A stretch of 25,113 nucleotides of DNA from assembly GCA_004296815.1 (NCBI GenBank), contig SCVT01000371.1, positions 1 to 25,113 on the forward strand, written 5' to 3'. A program made the position numbers and the translations under genes. This document shows, in pieces, positions 9,422 through 17,825 of the stretch; position 1 is the stretch's first letter; each line of letters opens with the position of its first letter. The DNA comes from Reyranella sp. (GTDB lineage: Bacteria > Pseudomonadota > Alphaproteobacteria > Reyranellales > Reyranellaceae). Under the pieces are notes generated by a model. It did no database searches. It had not been told where the DNA came from and saw nothing but the letters and a program-made list of their open reading frames with translations.

Positions 9422-10069
9422 TCACCCCTGCCCCAGCACCGGCAGCGGGCCCGCCACCAGGGGCACGAAGCGCACCGGCATCAGGGTGTCGCGCTGGAGC
9501 CCGCTGTCGCTCTTCACGATGCGCTCGACGACCTGGGCGGTGGGGTCGCGGCCCACCGGCACGATCAGGATGCCGCCGACGGCGAGCTGGTCGATCAGGG
9601 CCTGCGGCCGCTCCTCGGCAGCGGCGGTCACGATGATGCGGTCGAACGGCGCCTGGCCCGGCCAGCCCTTGCTGCCGTCGTTGATGTCGACCACGACGTT
9701 GTAGATGCCGAGGTCGAGCAGCAGGCGCTCGGCCTCCTTGGAAAGCGGCTTGAAGCGCTCGATCGAATAGACGCGGCGCGCCAGCTTGGCGAGCACGGCG
9801 GCCTGGTAGCCCGAGCCGGTGCCGATCTCGAGCACCTTCATGCGCGGGCCGACGCGCAGCGCCTCGGTCATGGCCGCGACCACCAGCGGCTGGCTGATCG
9901 TCTGGCCGAAGGCGATGGGCAGCGCGGTGTTCTCCCAGGCGCGCTCCGCGAAGGTCGGCGAGACGAAGCGCTCGCGGTCGACGGCGGCGATGGCCGCCAG
10001 CACGGCCTCGTCCTGGATGCCCGAGTTGCGGAGCTCGACGATCAGGCGCTGCATGGCGGGGACGTTCAC
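9422..10069 (-). CDS. pcm: protein-L-isoaspartate O-methyltransferase
   Basis: A 215-residue cytoplasmic repair enzyme that methylates isoaspartyl residues in aged proteins with S-adenosylmethionine. It has the family landmarks D-R-E-R-F-V (31-36), G-Q-T-I-S-Q-P-x-V-V-A-x-M-T (55-68) and the SAM-binding motif V-L-E-I-G-T-G-S-G-Y-Q (79-89), then the D-G-S-K-G-W segment and a G-G-I-L-I-V-P-V-G strand. The start used is GTG at 10069; an ATG five codons later (10054) is the alternative, and neither has a clear Shine-Dalgarno. It lies 15 bases after surE, the classic surE-pcm pairing, so it is surely co-transcribed with it. Confidence 0.95.
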   Translation of the reverse strand: MNVPAMQRLIVELRNSGIQDEAVLAAIAAVDRERFVSPTFAERAWENTALPIAFGQTISQPLVVAAMTEALRVGPRMKVLEIGTGSGYQAAVLAKLARRVYSIERFKPLSKEAERLLLDLGIYNVVVDINDGSKGWPGQAPFDRIIVTAAAEERPQALIDQLAVGGILIVPVGRDPTAQVVERIVKSDSGLQRDTLMPVRFVPLVAGPLPVLGQG

Positions 10070-10084
10070 GGCGCCCGCCCCGGA

Positions 10085-10867
10085 TCAGGTCGCGGGGAAC
10101 AACGAGCCGAACTTGCGGCGCGTGGCCTCGTGCGTGAGGTCGAGATGCAGCGGCGTCACCGAGACGTAGCCCGCGCGCACGGCGGTGAGATCGCTCTCCT
10201 CGTCGCGCTCGTGCTCGCCCGGCGCATAGGCGATCCAGTAGTAGGTGCCGCCGCGCGGATCGGTGCGCTCGACGATGTGGCCGCCGAAGCCGCGCACGCC
10301 CTGGCGCGTGACCTTCGTGCCCTTCACCGCCGCCGCAGCGACATCGGGGAAGTTCACGTTGACCAGGACGTTGCGCGGGATGCCGCCCACCAGCACGCGG
10401 CGCGCGATGTCGGCGCCGTGGTGCGTGGCGGTGTCCCACTTCAGCGGGTGCGGATGGGTGTAGGCCTGGCTGAAGGCGATCGAGGGAATGCCGAGCAGGC
10501 AGCCTTCCATGGCACCGGCGATGGTGCCGGAATAGGTCACGTCGTCGGCCATGTTGGAGCCGCGGTTGACGCCCGACAGCACGATGTTGGGCTTGCGGTC
10601 CTTGAGCAGGTGCTTGACCGCGAACAGCACGCAGTCGGTCGGCGTGCCTTCGAGCGCGAACTTCTTCTCGGTGATCTGGCGGGCGCGCACCGGATGGGTG
10701 AGCGACAGCGAATGGCCGGCGCCGCTCTGGTTGTATTCGGGCGCCACGATCCAGACGTCCTGCGAGAGCTGGCTCGCGATGTCGATCATGGCGTCGAGGC
10801 CCGGCGCGTTGATGCCGTCGTCGTTGGTGACGAGGATACGCGCCTTGGCGATGTCGGCCGGAGTCAT
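10085..10867 (-). CDS. surE: 5'/3'-nucleotidase SurE
   Basis: A 260-residue metal-dependent survival nucleotidase that dephosphorylates nucleoside monophosphates. Markers are [13 protein letters not shown] (11-23) with the metal-binding D16-D17 pair, [19 protein letters not shown] with the metal-binding Asn, and [12 protein letters not shown]. The ATG at 10867 overlaps the stop of serS (ATGA), so translation of the two is coupled. The frame is open farther upstream, but that part lies entirely inside serS in another frame and is not coding. The length matches the family. Confidence 0.96.
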   Translation of the reverse strand: MTPADIAKARILVTNDDGINAPGLDAMIDIASQLSQDVWIVAPEYNQSGAGHSLSLTHPVRARQITEKKFALEGTPTDCVLFAVKHLLKDRKPNIVLSGVNRGSNMADDVTYSGTIAGAMEGCLLGIPSIAFSQAYTHPHPLKWDTATHHGADIARRVLVGGIPRNVLVNVNFPDVAAAAVKGTKVTRQGVRGFGGHIVERTDPRGGTYYWIAYAPGEHERDEESDLTAVRAGYVSVTPLHLDLTHEATRRKFGSLFPAT

Positions 10868-12144
10868 TTCGCCGGCCCCGGGATCAGCGTCTGGCCGCGC
10901 ATATAGGGCACCAGCGCCTCGGGGATCGTCACCGAGCCGTCCTCGTTCTGGTAGTTCTCCAGCACCGCGATCAGCGTGCGGCCGACCGCGAGGCCCGAGC
11001 CGTTCAGCGTATGCAGGAAGCGGGTGCCCTTCTCGCCCTTGGGCCGGTAGCGCGCGTTCATGCGGCGGGCCTGGAAGTCGCCGCAGTTCGAGCAGCTCGA
11101 GATCTCGCGATAGGCACTCTGGCCGGGCAGCCAGACCTCGAGGTCGTAGGTCTTGCGCGCGGAGAAGCCCATGTCGCCGCTGCACAGCATCAGGGTGCGA
11201 TAGGCGAGGCCCAGCCGCTTCAGCACTTCCTCGGCCGAGGCGGTCATGCGCTCGTGCTCGGCCTCGGACTGCTCGGCTGTGGTGATGCTCACCAGCTCGA
11301 CCTTGGGGAACTGATGCTGGCGGATCATGCCGCGCGTGTCCTTGCCGGCAGCGCCAGCCTCGGAACGGAAGCACGGCGTGAAGGCGGTGAAGCGCAGCGG
11401 CAGGTCCTTCTCGTCCAGCACCATGTCGTTCACCATGTTGGTGAGCGACACTTCCGACGTCGGGATCAGCCAAAAGCCGTTGTCGGTGTGGAACATGTCC
11501 TCGGCGAACTTAGGCAGTTGGCCGACGCCATAGACCGCGGTGTCCTTCACCAGCAGCGGCGGATCGATCTCGGTATAGCCGTTCACCTCGGTGTGCAGGT
11601 CGAGCATGAACTGGGCGATCGCCCGCTCGAGCCGCGCCAAGCGGTTCTTCAGAAACACGAAGCGCGAGCCCGAGATCTTGGCGGCTTGCGCAAAATCCAT
11701 GTCGCCCATCGCCTCGCCGATCGCGACGTGATCCTTCGGCTGGAAGCTGAAGTTGCGCTGGTTGCCGTGGCGGCGAACCTCGACATTGCCGTGCTCGTCG
11801 GCGCCGTCCGGCACCTCGTCGACCGGCAGGTTGGGCAGCACTTCGAGCTTGCCCTTCAGTTCCTCGTCGAGGCGCTGTGCCTCGCGCTCGCCGTTGCGCA
11901 GCCCCTCCTCGAGGGAGGCTACCTCGGCCATCAGCGCGTCGGCATTCTCGCCCTTCCGCTTGGCCATGCCGATCTGCTGGCTGAGCGTCTTGCGCTTGGC
12001 CTGGATCGCCTCGCTCTCCGAGATCGCGGCGCGGCGGCGCTTGTCGACCTCGAGGATCGCGGCGGCGGCGGGCTCCAGCCCGCGGCGGCGGAGGCCCTTG
12101 TCGAAGGCCTCGGGGTGTTCTCGGACGAAGCGTATGTCGTGCAT
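10864..12144 (-). CDS. serS: seryl-tRNA synthetase
   Basis: A 426-residue class II aminoacyl-tRNA synthetase that charges tRNA-Ser, and tRNA-Sec where that exists. The N-terminal tRNA-binding coiled coil spans about 30-100. The catalytic core has the T-S-E loop (229-231), motif 2 around [14 protein letters not shown] (259-272) and motif 3 in [10 protein letters not shown] (382-391). The end L-V-P-Y-M-R-G is typical of the bacterial enzyme. The ATG at 12144 is 2 bases after the tatC stop, and the 3' end overlaps surE. Its place between tatC and surE is a familiar alphaproteobacterial order. Confidence 0.97.
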   Translation of the reverse strand: MHDIRFVREHPEAFDKGLRRRGLEPAAAAILEVDKRRRAAISESEAIQAKRKTLSQQIGMAKRKGENADALMAEVASLEEGLRNGEREAQRLDEELKGKLEVLPNLPVDEVPDGADEHGNVEVRRHGNQRNFSFQPKDHVAIGEAMGDMDFAQAAKISGSRFVFLKNRLARLERAIAQFMLDLHTEVNGYTEIDPPLLVKDTAVYGVGQLPKFAEDMFHTDNGFWLIPTSEVSLTNMVNDMVLDEKDLPLRFTAFTPCFRSEAGAAGKDTRGMIRQHQFPKVELVSITTAEQSEAEHERMTASAEEVLKRLGLAYRTLMLCSGDMGFSARKTYDLEVWLPGQSAYREISSCSNCGDFQARRMNARYRPKGEKGTRFLHTLNGSGLAVGRTLIAVLENYQNEDGSVTIPEALVPYMRGQTLIPGPAK

Positions 12145-12146
12145 GG

Positions 12147-12947
12147 TCAGCCGCCGGCCGCTTCCTCGGCCTTCTTCTCTTCTTCCTCGGCCTTCTTGTC
12201 TTCCGCGTCGCGCTTCTTCTCGATCCAGACGCCGATCAGGATGCTGATCTCGTAGAAGCCGATCAGCGGGATGGCGAGGGCGAGCTGGCTCACCACGTCG
12301 GGCGGCGTGAGCACGGCGGCGACCACGAAGGCGATGACGATGGCGTAGCGGCGCTTGGCGCGCAGGCCCTCGGTGGTCGCGATGCCGACCTTGATCAGCA
12401 GGGTCAGCAGGACCGGGACCTCGAAGGCGAAGCCGAAGGCGAACACGAGCTGCAGGATGCGCTCGAGGTAGTCCGACGACCTGAGCGTCTTCTCGATGTC
12501 GGGCGGCGCGTACTGCGTCAGCATGAAGTTGATCACGTACGGCAGCACGACGTAGTACATCAGCGCGCAGCCGGCATAGAACATGAACGGCGTGGCGACC
12601 AGGAACGGCAGGAAAGCGCGCTTCTCGTGGCGGTAGAGGCCCGGGGCCACGAACAGCCAGATCTGGGTGGCGATCAGCGGGAAGCCCACGATCAGCGAGA
12701 CGAACGCCGACAGCTTCACCGTGACGAAGAAGAACTCGAAGATGTCGAGGACGATGACCTTGTAGCCGTCGGCCAGCGCCGGCTGGATCAGGAACGAGAA
12801 GATCGGCTTGGCGAAGTAGAAAGTGACGAAGAAAACCAGGAAGAACCCGACCAGGGCGTAGATCAGCCGCTTGCGCAGCTCGATCAGGTGATCGAGCAGC
12901 GGCATCGGCTTGTCGTCTTCAGGGCCGTCGTGGGTGGCCTGGGTCAC
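12147..12947 (-). CDS. tatC: Sec-independent protein translocase subunit TatC
   Basis: A 266-residue inner-membrane protein, the receptor for twin-arginine signal peptides in the TatBC complex. It starts with the family's cytoplasmic motif [13 protein letters not shown] (about 16-28) and has six hydrophobic helices, a conserved E in the first periplasmic loop (D-I-F-E-F-F-F) and [12 protein letters not shown] between helices 2 and 3. The C-terminal tail (about 245-266) is unusually charged with alternating Lys/Glu, typical of alphaproteobacterial TatC. The start used is GTG at 12947; the ATG at 12905 would remove 14 residues and leave little before the P-L-L-D-H-L motif. It lies 72 bases after tatB and 2 before serS. 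Confidence 0.96.
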   Translation of the reverse strand: MTQATHDGPEDDKPMPLLDHLIELRKRLIYALVGFFLVFFVTFYFAKPIFSFLIQPALADGYKVIVLDIFEFFFVTVKLSAFVSLIVGFPLIATQIWLFVAPGLYRHEKRAFLPFLVATPFMFYAGCALMYYVVLPYVINFMLTQYAPPDIEKTLRSSDYLERILQLVFAFGFAFEVPVLLTLLIKVGIATTEGLRAKRRYAIVIAFVVAAVLTPPDVVSQLALAIPLIGFYEISILIGVWIEKKRDAEDKKAEEEEKKAEEAAGG

Positions 12948-13019
12948 GGAATGCTCAGCAGCATGGGAGCCGCGTTATGCCGCCCTTTGGCAGGCAATTC
13001 AAAGCGCTAATTGGCGCCC

Positions 13020-13520
13020 TCAACCGGTCGCGACGGCCTTGGCCGGCTTCTCTTCCGCTGCAGGTTCGGCGACGGGCGCCGCTTCGGCCACTGCAGGCGC
13101 GGCCGCGGGCGTCGGCTGGGCCGCAGGCTCCGGCGCCGCGGCCTCGGCCAGCGCGGGCTCGGCCGCGATCTGTGGCGCGGATTCCGGCTCGACCAGCGGG
13201 TTGTCGATCTGGGCCTTGGCGTCGGCCATGATCTTCTCGCCCTCGGCCATGCCTTCCTGGATGGCGTTCTTGATCTCCTTGGTGGGATCGAGCGCCTGCA
13301 GGTCGAGGCCAGGGGCCGACTCGAGCTGCTTCTTCACCTCGTCCAACTCGGACTGGCGAACCATCTCGTCGACATGGCCGCGGAACTCCGACGCCATGCC
13401 ACGCATCTGGGACATCCACTTGCCCCAGCTCCGCAGCATATTCGGCAGCTCCTTCGGGCCGATGACGACGAGCGCCACGACCGCGATGACCAGAAGCTCT
13501 GGGCTGTCGATTCCGAACAT
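13020..13520 (-). CDS. tatB: Sec-independent protein translocase subunit TatB
   Basis: A 166-residue protein with one N-terminal transmembrane helix (about 5-21, after M-F-G-I-D-S-P-E-L), the hinge G-P-K-E-L-P (21-26), and an amphipathic helix (about 27-50) with R-S-W-G-K-W. The long charged region to about 105 and the Ala/Pro/Glu-rich tail distinguish TatB from TatA. With TatC it forms the substrate-recognition complex. The ATG at 13520 is 29 bases after the tatA stop. A 72-base gap to tatC follows and holds no gene that I can see. Confidence 0.94.
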   Translation of the reverse strand: MFGIDSPELLVIAVVALVVIGPKELPNMLRSWGKWMSQMRGMASEFRGHVDEMVRQSELDEVKKQLESAPGLDLQALDPTKEIKNAIQEGMAEGEKIMADAKAQIDNPLVEPESAPQIAAEPALAEAAAPEPAAQPTPAAAPAVAEAAPVAEPAAEEKPAKAVATG

Positions 13521-13549
13521 CGGGGTTCAGGCCCGGCCCGATCGAATGA

Positions 13550-13828
13550 TCAGACCTTGGCGGCGTTGTCCTGGTGGACCGTCCCGCCTGCCTGGGTCCC
13601 CGGGGGCGTGGTCGTGGCCTGGGCCGAGATCGGCTTGGCCGTGTCGCCGGGCTGGCCGGCTGCCTGGGCAGGCGGCGTCTCCTCCGCAGTACCTCCGACG
13701 CCCTTCTTGAAGGCCGACAGGCCCTTTCCGAAGTCGCCCATGAGCTGCGAGATCTTGCCGCGACCGCCGAACAGCAGCAGCACGACGGCCAGCACGATCA
13801 GCCAGTGCCATACGCTGAAGCTACCCAT
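13550..13828 (-). CDS. tatA: Sec-independent protein translocase subunit TatA
   Basis: A 92-residue protein with a short N-terminal membrane helix ([14 protein letters not shown], 7-20), the hinge F-G-G-R-G-K-I (20-26), and the amphipathic helix with [15 protein letters not shown], all diagnostic of TatA, the subunit that assembles into the translocation pore. The Pro/Gln/Thr-rich tail is ordinary. The ATG at 13828 is clear. It is the first gene of tatABC, after a 111-base gap that carries a good promoter match and a perfect palindrome. Confidence 0.96.
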   Translation of the reverse strand: MGSFSVWHWLIVLAVVLLLFGGRGKISQLMGDFGKGLSAFKKGVGGTAEETPPAQAAGQPGDTAKPISAQATTTPPGTQAGGTVHQDNAAKV

Positions 13829-13873
13829 ATGAAAATGCTCCCAAAAACGATTGCGATCGGCGTGTCGAAACTA

Positions 13874-13895
13874 CGAATGCCGATTATGGCATTCG
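13874..13895. repeat. perfect inverted repeat over the tatA promoter -10 box (operator-like)
   Basis: CGAATGCC at 13874-13881 and GGCATTCG at 13888-13895 are exact 8-base inverted arms around six bases. The spacer and the edge of one arm contain the -10 match for tatA. There is no U-run beside it, so a terminator for scpB is less likely than a protein-binding site, though a stabilising hairpin at the 3' end of the scpB mRNA remains possible. Confidence 0.5.
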
Positions 13896-13912
13896 CGCCG
13901 AAGGGCCGGCAA
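13883..13912 (-). promoter_or_regulatory. candidate promoter for tatABC-serS-surE-pcm-nlpD
   Basis: On the minus strand TTGCCG (complement of 13907-13912) and CATAAT (complement of 13883-13888) are 18 bases apart. The -10 box matches the sigma-70 consensus at 5 of 6 positions and the -35 box at 4 of 6. The predicted start near 13876 leaves about a 50-base leader before tatA. This is the best promoter match I found in the window. Confidence 0.5.
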
Positions 13913-13939
13913 CCAGTCGAATAAGACCGTTCTGGGGCG

Positions 13940-14932
13940 TTATCGCCCCGTCTCCTCCGCCGCGAGAGGCTCGTCGGCCTCGTCTTCGGTCGGTTCGAGC
14001 GGCAGATCCGGCTCGTCCGGCCGGAATATGGGGGGCTGGGCGCGCGGGTCCAAGAGCCCGGCGGCCTTCAGTTCCTCCTGCCCAGGCAGGTCGTCGAGGC
14101 TCGGCAGGCCGAAATGCTCGAGGAAGAACTCGGTGGTGCCCCAGGTCACGGGCTTGCCGGGCGCGCGGCGGCGGCCCATCGGCTTGATCCAGTTCTGCTC
14201 GAACAGCAGGTCGAGCGTGCCCTTGCTGAGACCGACGCCGCGGACCTGCTCGATCTCGGCACGCGTCACCGGCTGGTGATAGGCGATGATCGCCAGCGTC
14301 TCGACCGAGGCGCGGCTGAGCTTGCGTGTCACCGGGCGCTCGATCTTGAGCTTCTCGGAAAGGTCCGGCGACGTCCGGAAGGCATAGCCGCCCGCCACCT
14401 TCACGAGGTTCACGCCGCGGCCGGCATAGAGCTCCGTGAGATCGGCGATGAGCTGCGCCACGTTGGCGTCGTTGGGCAGGCGCTCGGCCAGCTCTTTCTC
14501 GTCGAGTGCCTGGGTGCCGGCGAAGATCAGGGCCTCGAGCAGGCGCAGATGCTGCGGATGGTCGGCCGAGACGACATCGGTCACCTGGGCGCCGGCAACC
14601 GCCATCGCGGCTGCCGCTGCGCCGACGGCTTCGATCGGGACCTCTACGGCCTTCGACGACTTCTCGTCCGACTCCTCGTCGTCGCCGTCTTCGTCGTCAT
14701 CGTCATCGTCATCGTCATCATCGTCGTCATCGTCGTCGTCCGAGTCGTCGTCATCATCATCGTCGTCGTCCGACTCGTCATCGTCATCATCCTCGTCTTC
14801 GTCCTTCTCGACCTCGGCCTTCTCCTTGGCCGCCGAGAGAGGACCGGGAGCATCCGACAGGCCGGCAAGGATCATCGCCGCGATGAGGGCCGGGTCGTCG
14901 ATGATCGCCGGGGCGTTCTGGATGTCTGACAT
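13940..14932 (-). CDS. scpB: segregation and condensation protein B with an Asp-rich N-terminal extension
   Basis: A 330-residue ScpB, the winged-helix partner that with ScpA (kleisin) joins SMC to condense and segregate the chromosome. The normal ScpB core starts at about 125 (H-L-R-L-L-E-A-L-I-F-A-G) and includes G-G-Y-A-F-R-T, L-S-R-A-S-V-E-T-L-A-I-I-A-Y-H-Q-P-V-T-R-A-E-I-E and R-G-V-G-L-S-K-G-T-L-D-L-L. The first ~120 residues are unusual: residues 44-90 are nearly all Asp, Glu and Ser, with a 16-Asp run at 65-80. The ATG at 14932 is 11 bases after the scpA stop, which supports a start that includes this extension. An ATG at 14605 (M110) would give a conventional ~221-residue protein without the acidic tract. 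The C-terminal tail after about 285 is also acidic. Confidence 0.92.
   Translation of the reverse strand: MSDIQNAPAIIDDPALIAAMILAGLSDAPGPLSAAKEKAEVEKDEDEDDDDDESDDDDDDDDDSDDDDDDDDDDDDDDDDEDGDDEESDEKSSKAVEVPIEAVGAAAAAMAVAGAQVTDVVSADHPQHLRLLEALIFAGTQALDEKELAERLPNDANVAQLIADLTELYAGRGVNLVKVAGGYAFRTSPDLSEKLKIERPVTRKLSRASVETLAIIAYHQPVTRAEIEQVRGVGLSKGTLDLLFEQNWIKPMGRRRAPGKPVTWGTTEFFLEHFGLPSLDDLPGQEELKAAGLLDPRAQPPIFRPDEPDLPLEPTEDEADEPLAAEETGR
14663..14803 (-). repeat. GAC/GAT triplet-repeat tract coding for the acidic region of ScpB
   Basis: This is a near-pure run of Asp, Glu and Ser codons, seen on the plus strand as GTC/ATC triplets. The core at 14693-14740 has 16 Asp codons in a row, 10 GAC and 6 GAT, interspersed. 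The mixed codons mean it is not a clean mononucleotide or trinucleotide expansion, but it remains prone to slippage. Confidence 0.9.
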
Positions 14933-14943
14933 TTCGGGACCCG

Positions 14944-15801
14944 TTACCGTTGCTCGGTACGCTTACGCAGATGGATGGGACCGAAGCGTTCGGTCTGGCG
15001 CAGCTCGATCTGGCCGTCCTTGGCGAGCTGCAGGCCCGCCACGAAGGTCGAGGCGATCGCCGACCGGCGCTTGGTGGGATCGGTGAGGCCTGCCGGCAGG
15101 AACGCCTCGAGCGTCTGCCAGTCGATGGCGATGCCCAGCATGCGGCCGAGCCGTTCCGCCGCCTCTTCGACCGAGAAGAACTGCATCGGCTCGATGTGGT
15201 AGGTGTCGGCATCCTTGGGCCGCACCTGTGTGCCGTAGGCGTTGAGCAGGTCGTAGAGCTTCACGTCCCACACCGCGCGCCGCACGACGATCACGCCCTC
15301 AGGCGCGCCACGCACAAAGATGTCCTTGCCGAGCTGCGGCCGCGCCATCAGGCGGGCGCCCGCTTCCTGCATCGCCTCGAGACGGCGGAGCTGCCACTGC
15401 AGCGCGTCGGCCATCTCCTGGCCCGACGGTTCCTCGCCGGCCGGCGGCTCGGGCAGCAGCAGCCGCGACTTGAGGTAGGCGAGCCACGCCGCCATCACGA
15501 GATAGTCGGCGGCGAGCTCCAGCCTGAGGCGGCGCGCCTGCGCCACATGCGCCAGGTACTGGTCGACCAGCGCCACCATCGAGATGCGGCGCAGGTCGAC
15601 CTTCTGGTCGCGCGCCAGGGTCAGCAGCAGGTCGAGCGGACCCTCGAAGCCCTCGATATTGACGATCAGCTCGCCCTCGCCCGGCGCGATGACGTCCGGA
15701 CCGCCGGCCGCGAAACTGTCGGCAGGCGCGGCGGCGGCCGATGTCTCGCTAGTCGGGGCCTCGGCAGCCGGTGTCTCGGCGGGCTTTTCGGGCTCGTTCA
15801 T
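14944..15801 (-). CDS. scpA: segregation and condensation protein A (kleisin)
   Basis: A 285-residue kleisin of the SMC-ScpAB complex. After an Ala/Pro/Glu-rich N-terminus (about 1-40) comes the family start F-E-G-P-L-D-L-L-L-T-L-A-R-D-Q-K-V-D-L-R-R-I-S, then A-A-D-Y-L-V-M-A-A-W-L-A-Y-L-K-S-R-L-L-L-P, and a C-terminal winged helix ending with F-G-P-I-H-L-R. The ATG at 15801 is used. A GTG at 15840 would add 13 residues with no family likeness. It is 55 bases after nagZ and 11 before scpB. Confidence 0.95.
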   Translation of the reverse strand: MNEPEKPAETPAAEAPTSETSAAAAPADSFAAGGPDVIAPGEGELIVNIEGFEGPLDLLLTLARDQKVDLRRISMVALVDQYLAHVAQARRLRLELAADYLVMAAWLAYLKSRLLLPEPPAGEEPSGQEMADALQWQLRRLEAMQEAGARLMARPQLGKDIFVRGAPEGVIVVRRAVWDVKLYDLLNAYGTQVRPKDADTYHIEPMQFFSVEEAAERLGRMLGIAIDWQTLEAFLPAGLTDPTKRRSAIASTFVAGLQLAKDGQIELRQTERFGPIHLRKRTEQR

Positions 15802-15856
15802 GTAGCCCCGGTGTAATCCAGCGGCAGCGCATACCGCCACTGTATTTGGCCCTGCC

Positions 15857-16888
15857 TTATCCCCATTCCGGCAGGAGCGCGGTGAGCCGTTTGGCGGCCT
15901 CCACCAGGCCCTTCTTGCCGGCCGGGTCGCGGTGCCGGGTGAGGAAGGCGCGGCCGGCCTCGAAGCGTCGGCCGGCCGCCTCGCTCATGGAAGAGGTCCG
16001 GCCGGCAATCTCGACCATCTCGTCCATGTTCCCGTTGCAGTGGAGGGCGATGTCGCAGCCGGCCGCGATCGCGCGGTCCGCCCGGTCGCCCAGCGCCCCG
16101 CCCAGGGCCTGCATCGACAGATCGTCCGACAGGAGGAGGCCGTCGAAGCCGATATGGTCCCGGATGACATCGCGCACGGCATGTGCCGATACCGTGATGC
16201 AGTCCTTGGGATCGATCGCCTCGAACAGCAGGTGGCCGGTCATGGCCCAGGGCAGGTCGGACAGGAGCTTGAAGGGCAGGAAATCGGTGCGCTCCAGCTC
16301 GGCCCACGATGCGCTGACGACGGGCAGCGACTCGTGGCTGTCGACGGTGGCGAGGCCGTGTCCCGGGATGTGCTTGATGACCGGCATCACGCCCTCGGCC
16401 AGCAGGCCCTCGGCGGCGGCACGGCCCAGCGCCGCCACCGGCTCGGGCCGGTCGCTGTAGGCGCGATTGCCGATCACGGCGTGCGTCTCGGGATAGGCGA
16501 TGTCGAGGCACGGCAGGCAATCGACGTCGCAACCGACCGACGCCACGTCAGCCGCCAGCAGCCGCGAGTTGAGCTTGGTCGCCTCGAGCCCCTGCTCCGG
16601 GTTGCGGGCATAGAGATCGCCCAGCAGGCGCGCGGGCGGCGCGGCGCGCCAGTGCGGCGGCCGCAGGCGGGCGACGCGGCCACCCTCCTGGTCGATCAGC
16701 ACCGGCGCGTCGGCGCGCGCTACGCTGGAGCGCAGCTCGTCGACCAGCCGGCGCGTGCGCTCGGGCGTGTCGACGTTCCTGGCGAACAGGATGAAACCCA
16801 GCGGATCGGCGTCGCGGAAGAACGCGCGCTCCTCGGCCGAGAGGTCGGGGCCGGCGCAGCCGAAAATGGCGGCGCGCGGCTTTCTCAT
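15857..16888 (-). CDS. nagZ: beta-N-acetylhexosaminidase NagZ (GH3)
   Basis: A 343-residue cytoplasmic GH3 enzyme that removes N-acetylglucosamine from anhydro-muropeptides in cell-wall recycling. In several bacteria its products set beta-lactamase induction. Visible are L-I-D-Q-E-G-G-R-V-A-R-L (about 64-75), K-H-I-P-G-H-G (172-178) followed by the flexible loop with D-S-H that supplies the catalytic His, and L-L-S-D-D-L-S-M-Q-A-L containing the nucleophile Asp. The start is the ATG at 16888, with GGTGAG about 9 bases upstream overlapping the end of the preceding gene; an in-frame TTG two codons earlier (16894) is less likely. No signal peptide. It lies between the SPOR gene and scpA, a standard alphaproteobacterial order. 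Confidence 0.95.
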   Translation of the reverse strand: MRKPRAAIFGCAGPDLSAEERAFFRDADPLGFILFARNVDTPERTRRLVDELRSSVARADAPVLIDQEGGRVARLRPPHWRAAPPARLLGDLYARNPEQGLEATKLNSRLLAADVASVGCDVDCLPCLDIAYPETHAVIGNRAYSDRPEPVAALGRAAAEGLLAEGVMPVIKHIPGHGLATVDSHESLPVVSASWAELERTDFLPFKLLSDLPWAMTGHLLFEAIDPKDCITVSAHAVRDVIRDHIGFDGLLLSDDLSMQALGGALGDRADRAIAAGCDIALHCNGNMDEMVEIAGRTSSMSEAAGRRFEAGRAFLTRHRDPAGKKGLVEAAKRLTALLPEWG

Positions 16889-16898
16889 CGCCAAAGAC

Positions 16899-17822
16899 TC
16901 ACCGCGCCGGCGGGACGGCGACGCAGTCGGCCTTGCGGCTCTTCAGCGTGCTGCAGACCGACTGGGCCTGCTTCTCGTCGAGCGGGCCGGCCTGAACGCG
17001 ATACCACACGCCCCGGTCGCCGAGATCGACACGGACCGGCTGCATGCGCAGGCTGGCCAGCACGTCGCCGTGTGCGCTCTGCAGGCGGGCCCAGGTCGAC
17101 TTAGCCACGTCCTCGTTCTTCACCGACGCGATCTGTACGCGCCAGCCGCCGGTCGGGCCGGACATGTTCTCGATGAGGCTCGCGATGCTGGGGCCGCTCT
17201 CGGTGGTCGCGGGCGTCGCGGAAGCCTGCTGCACGTTGGGCGGATTGGCCGGCACCTTGGCCTCGGCCGGCGGCGGCGTCGGGCCGCCCGCGGTCGAGAC
17301 CGGCGGGTTGGGCTGCAGCGGTGTCGGCGCTTTGGCGACCTCGGGTTCCTTCGGCGCCGCCGGCAGCGGCATGCCGCTCGCGGGCAGCTTGGGTGTCACC
17401 GCCGTGGGCAGGAGCTTCTCCGGCTGGCTGGGCACGGCACCCGGCGCGATCCGGTTGAACACTTCCTTGTCCTGGTTGGGCGGAACGAGGCCGCCGGCAT
17501 TCTCGGGCTTGATCCGGGCCGGCGTGGTCGGCGCCTGGACGACCAGGGGCTCGAGCCCCTTGCCGCCCGCCTTGACGTCCTGGTTGTGCGCCCACCACAC
17601 GACCGAGCCGAAGCTCGCGATGGCGGCGATCGAAACCATGACCGTCAGGATCTGGCCACGCCGCCTGTTGACCCGCATGAGGAGCGAGTCCCGCGGCGGC
17701 GGGGGAATGGAATCAGGCTCGTGCGCGACGGGCCGGGGCGGAGGATCGAGCCGCACCGCAACCGACTCATTGGGTCGGTAGATCGTAGGACCGTCGCCGG
17801 AGGGGGACCGGCGCATGTGCAT
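16899..17822 (-). CDS. SPOR domain protein, single-pass inner-membrane
   Basis: A 307-residue protein with a cytoplasmic Pro/Arg-rich N-terminus, one transmembrane helix at about 57-78 after the basic R-R-R, a ~145-residue Pro/Ala-rich periplasmic linker, and a C-terminal SPOR domain at about 226-303. SPOR domains bind glycan strands stripped of stem peptides at the division septum. Domain signs are W-R-V-Q-I-A-S-V (227-234), W-Y-R-V-Q-A-G-P-L (273-281), and C290/C300, which may form a disulfide. The layout resembles FtsN and DedD-like division proteins. The ATG at 17822 is 3 bases after argS; a second ATG two codons later is possible. Its place next to nagZ fits an envelope role. I give no symbol because several unrelated SPOR proteins share this architecture. 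Confidence 0.88.
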   Translation of the reverse strand: MHMRRSPSGDGPTIYRPNESVAVRLDPPPRPVAHEPDSIPPPPRDSLLMRVNRRRGQILTVMVSIAAIASFGSVVWWAHNQDVKAGGKGLEPLVVQAPTTPARIKPENAGGLVPPNQDKEVFNRIAPGAVPSQPEKLLPTAVTPKLPASGMPLPAAPKEPEVAKAPTPLQPNPPVSTAGGPTPPPAEAKVPANPPNVQQASATPATTESGPSIASLIENMSGPTGGWRVQIASVKNEDVAKSTWARLQSAHGDVLASLRMQPVRVDLGDRGVWYRVQAGPLDEKQAQSVCSTLKSRKADCVAVPPAR

Positions 17823-17825
17823 TCG

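Noticed and set aside
8548..9636. A 362-codon plus-strand open frame opposite nlpD
   Set aside because: It is Gly/Ala/Arg-rich and antisense to a clear LysM-M23 protein, so a shadow.
10868..11473. An N-terminal extension of the surE reading frame
   Set aside because: It lies inside serS in another frame. The ATG at 10867 gives the normal SurE length and motif positions.
14690..14805. A possible CRISPR or minisatellite array
   Set aside because: It is a three-base pattern within a coding frame, with no spacers and no longer repeat unit.
14436..15086. A plus-strand open frame with a long poly-Ser stretch opposite scpB
   Set aside because: The Ser run is only the complement of the Asp-codon repeat; the rest has no domain.
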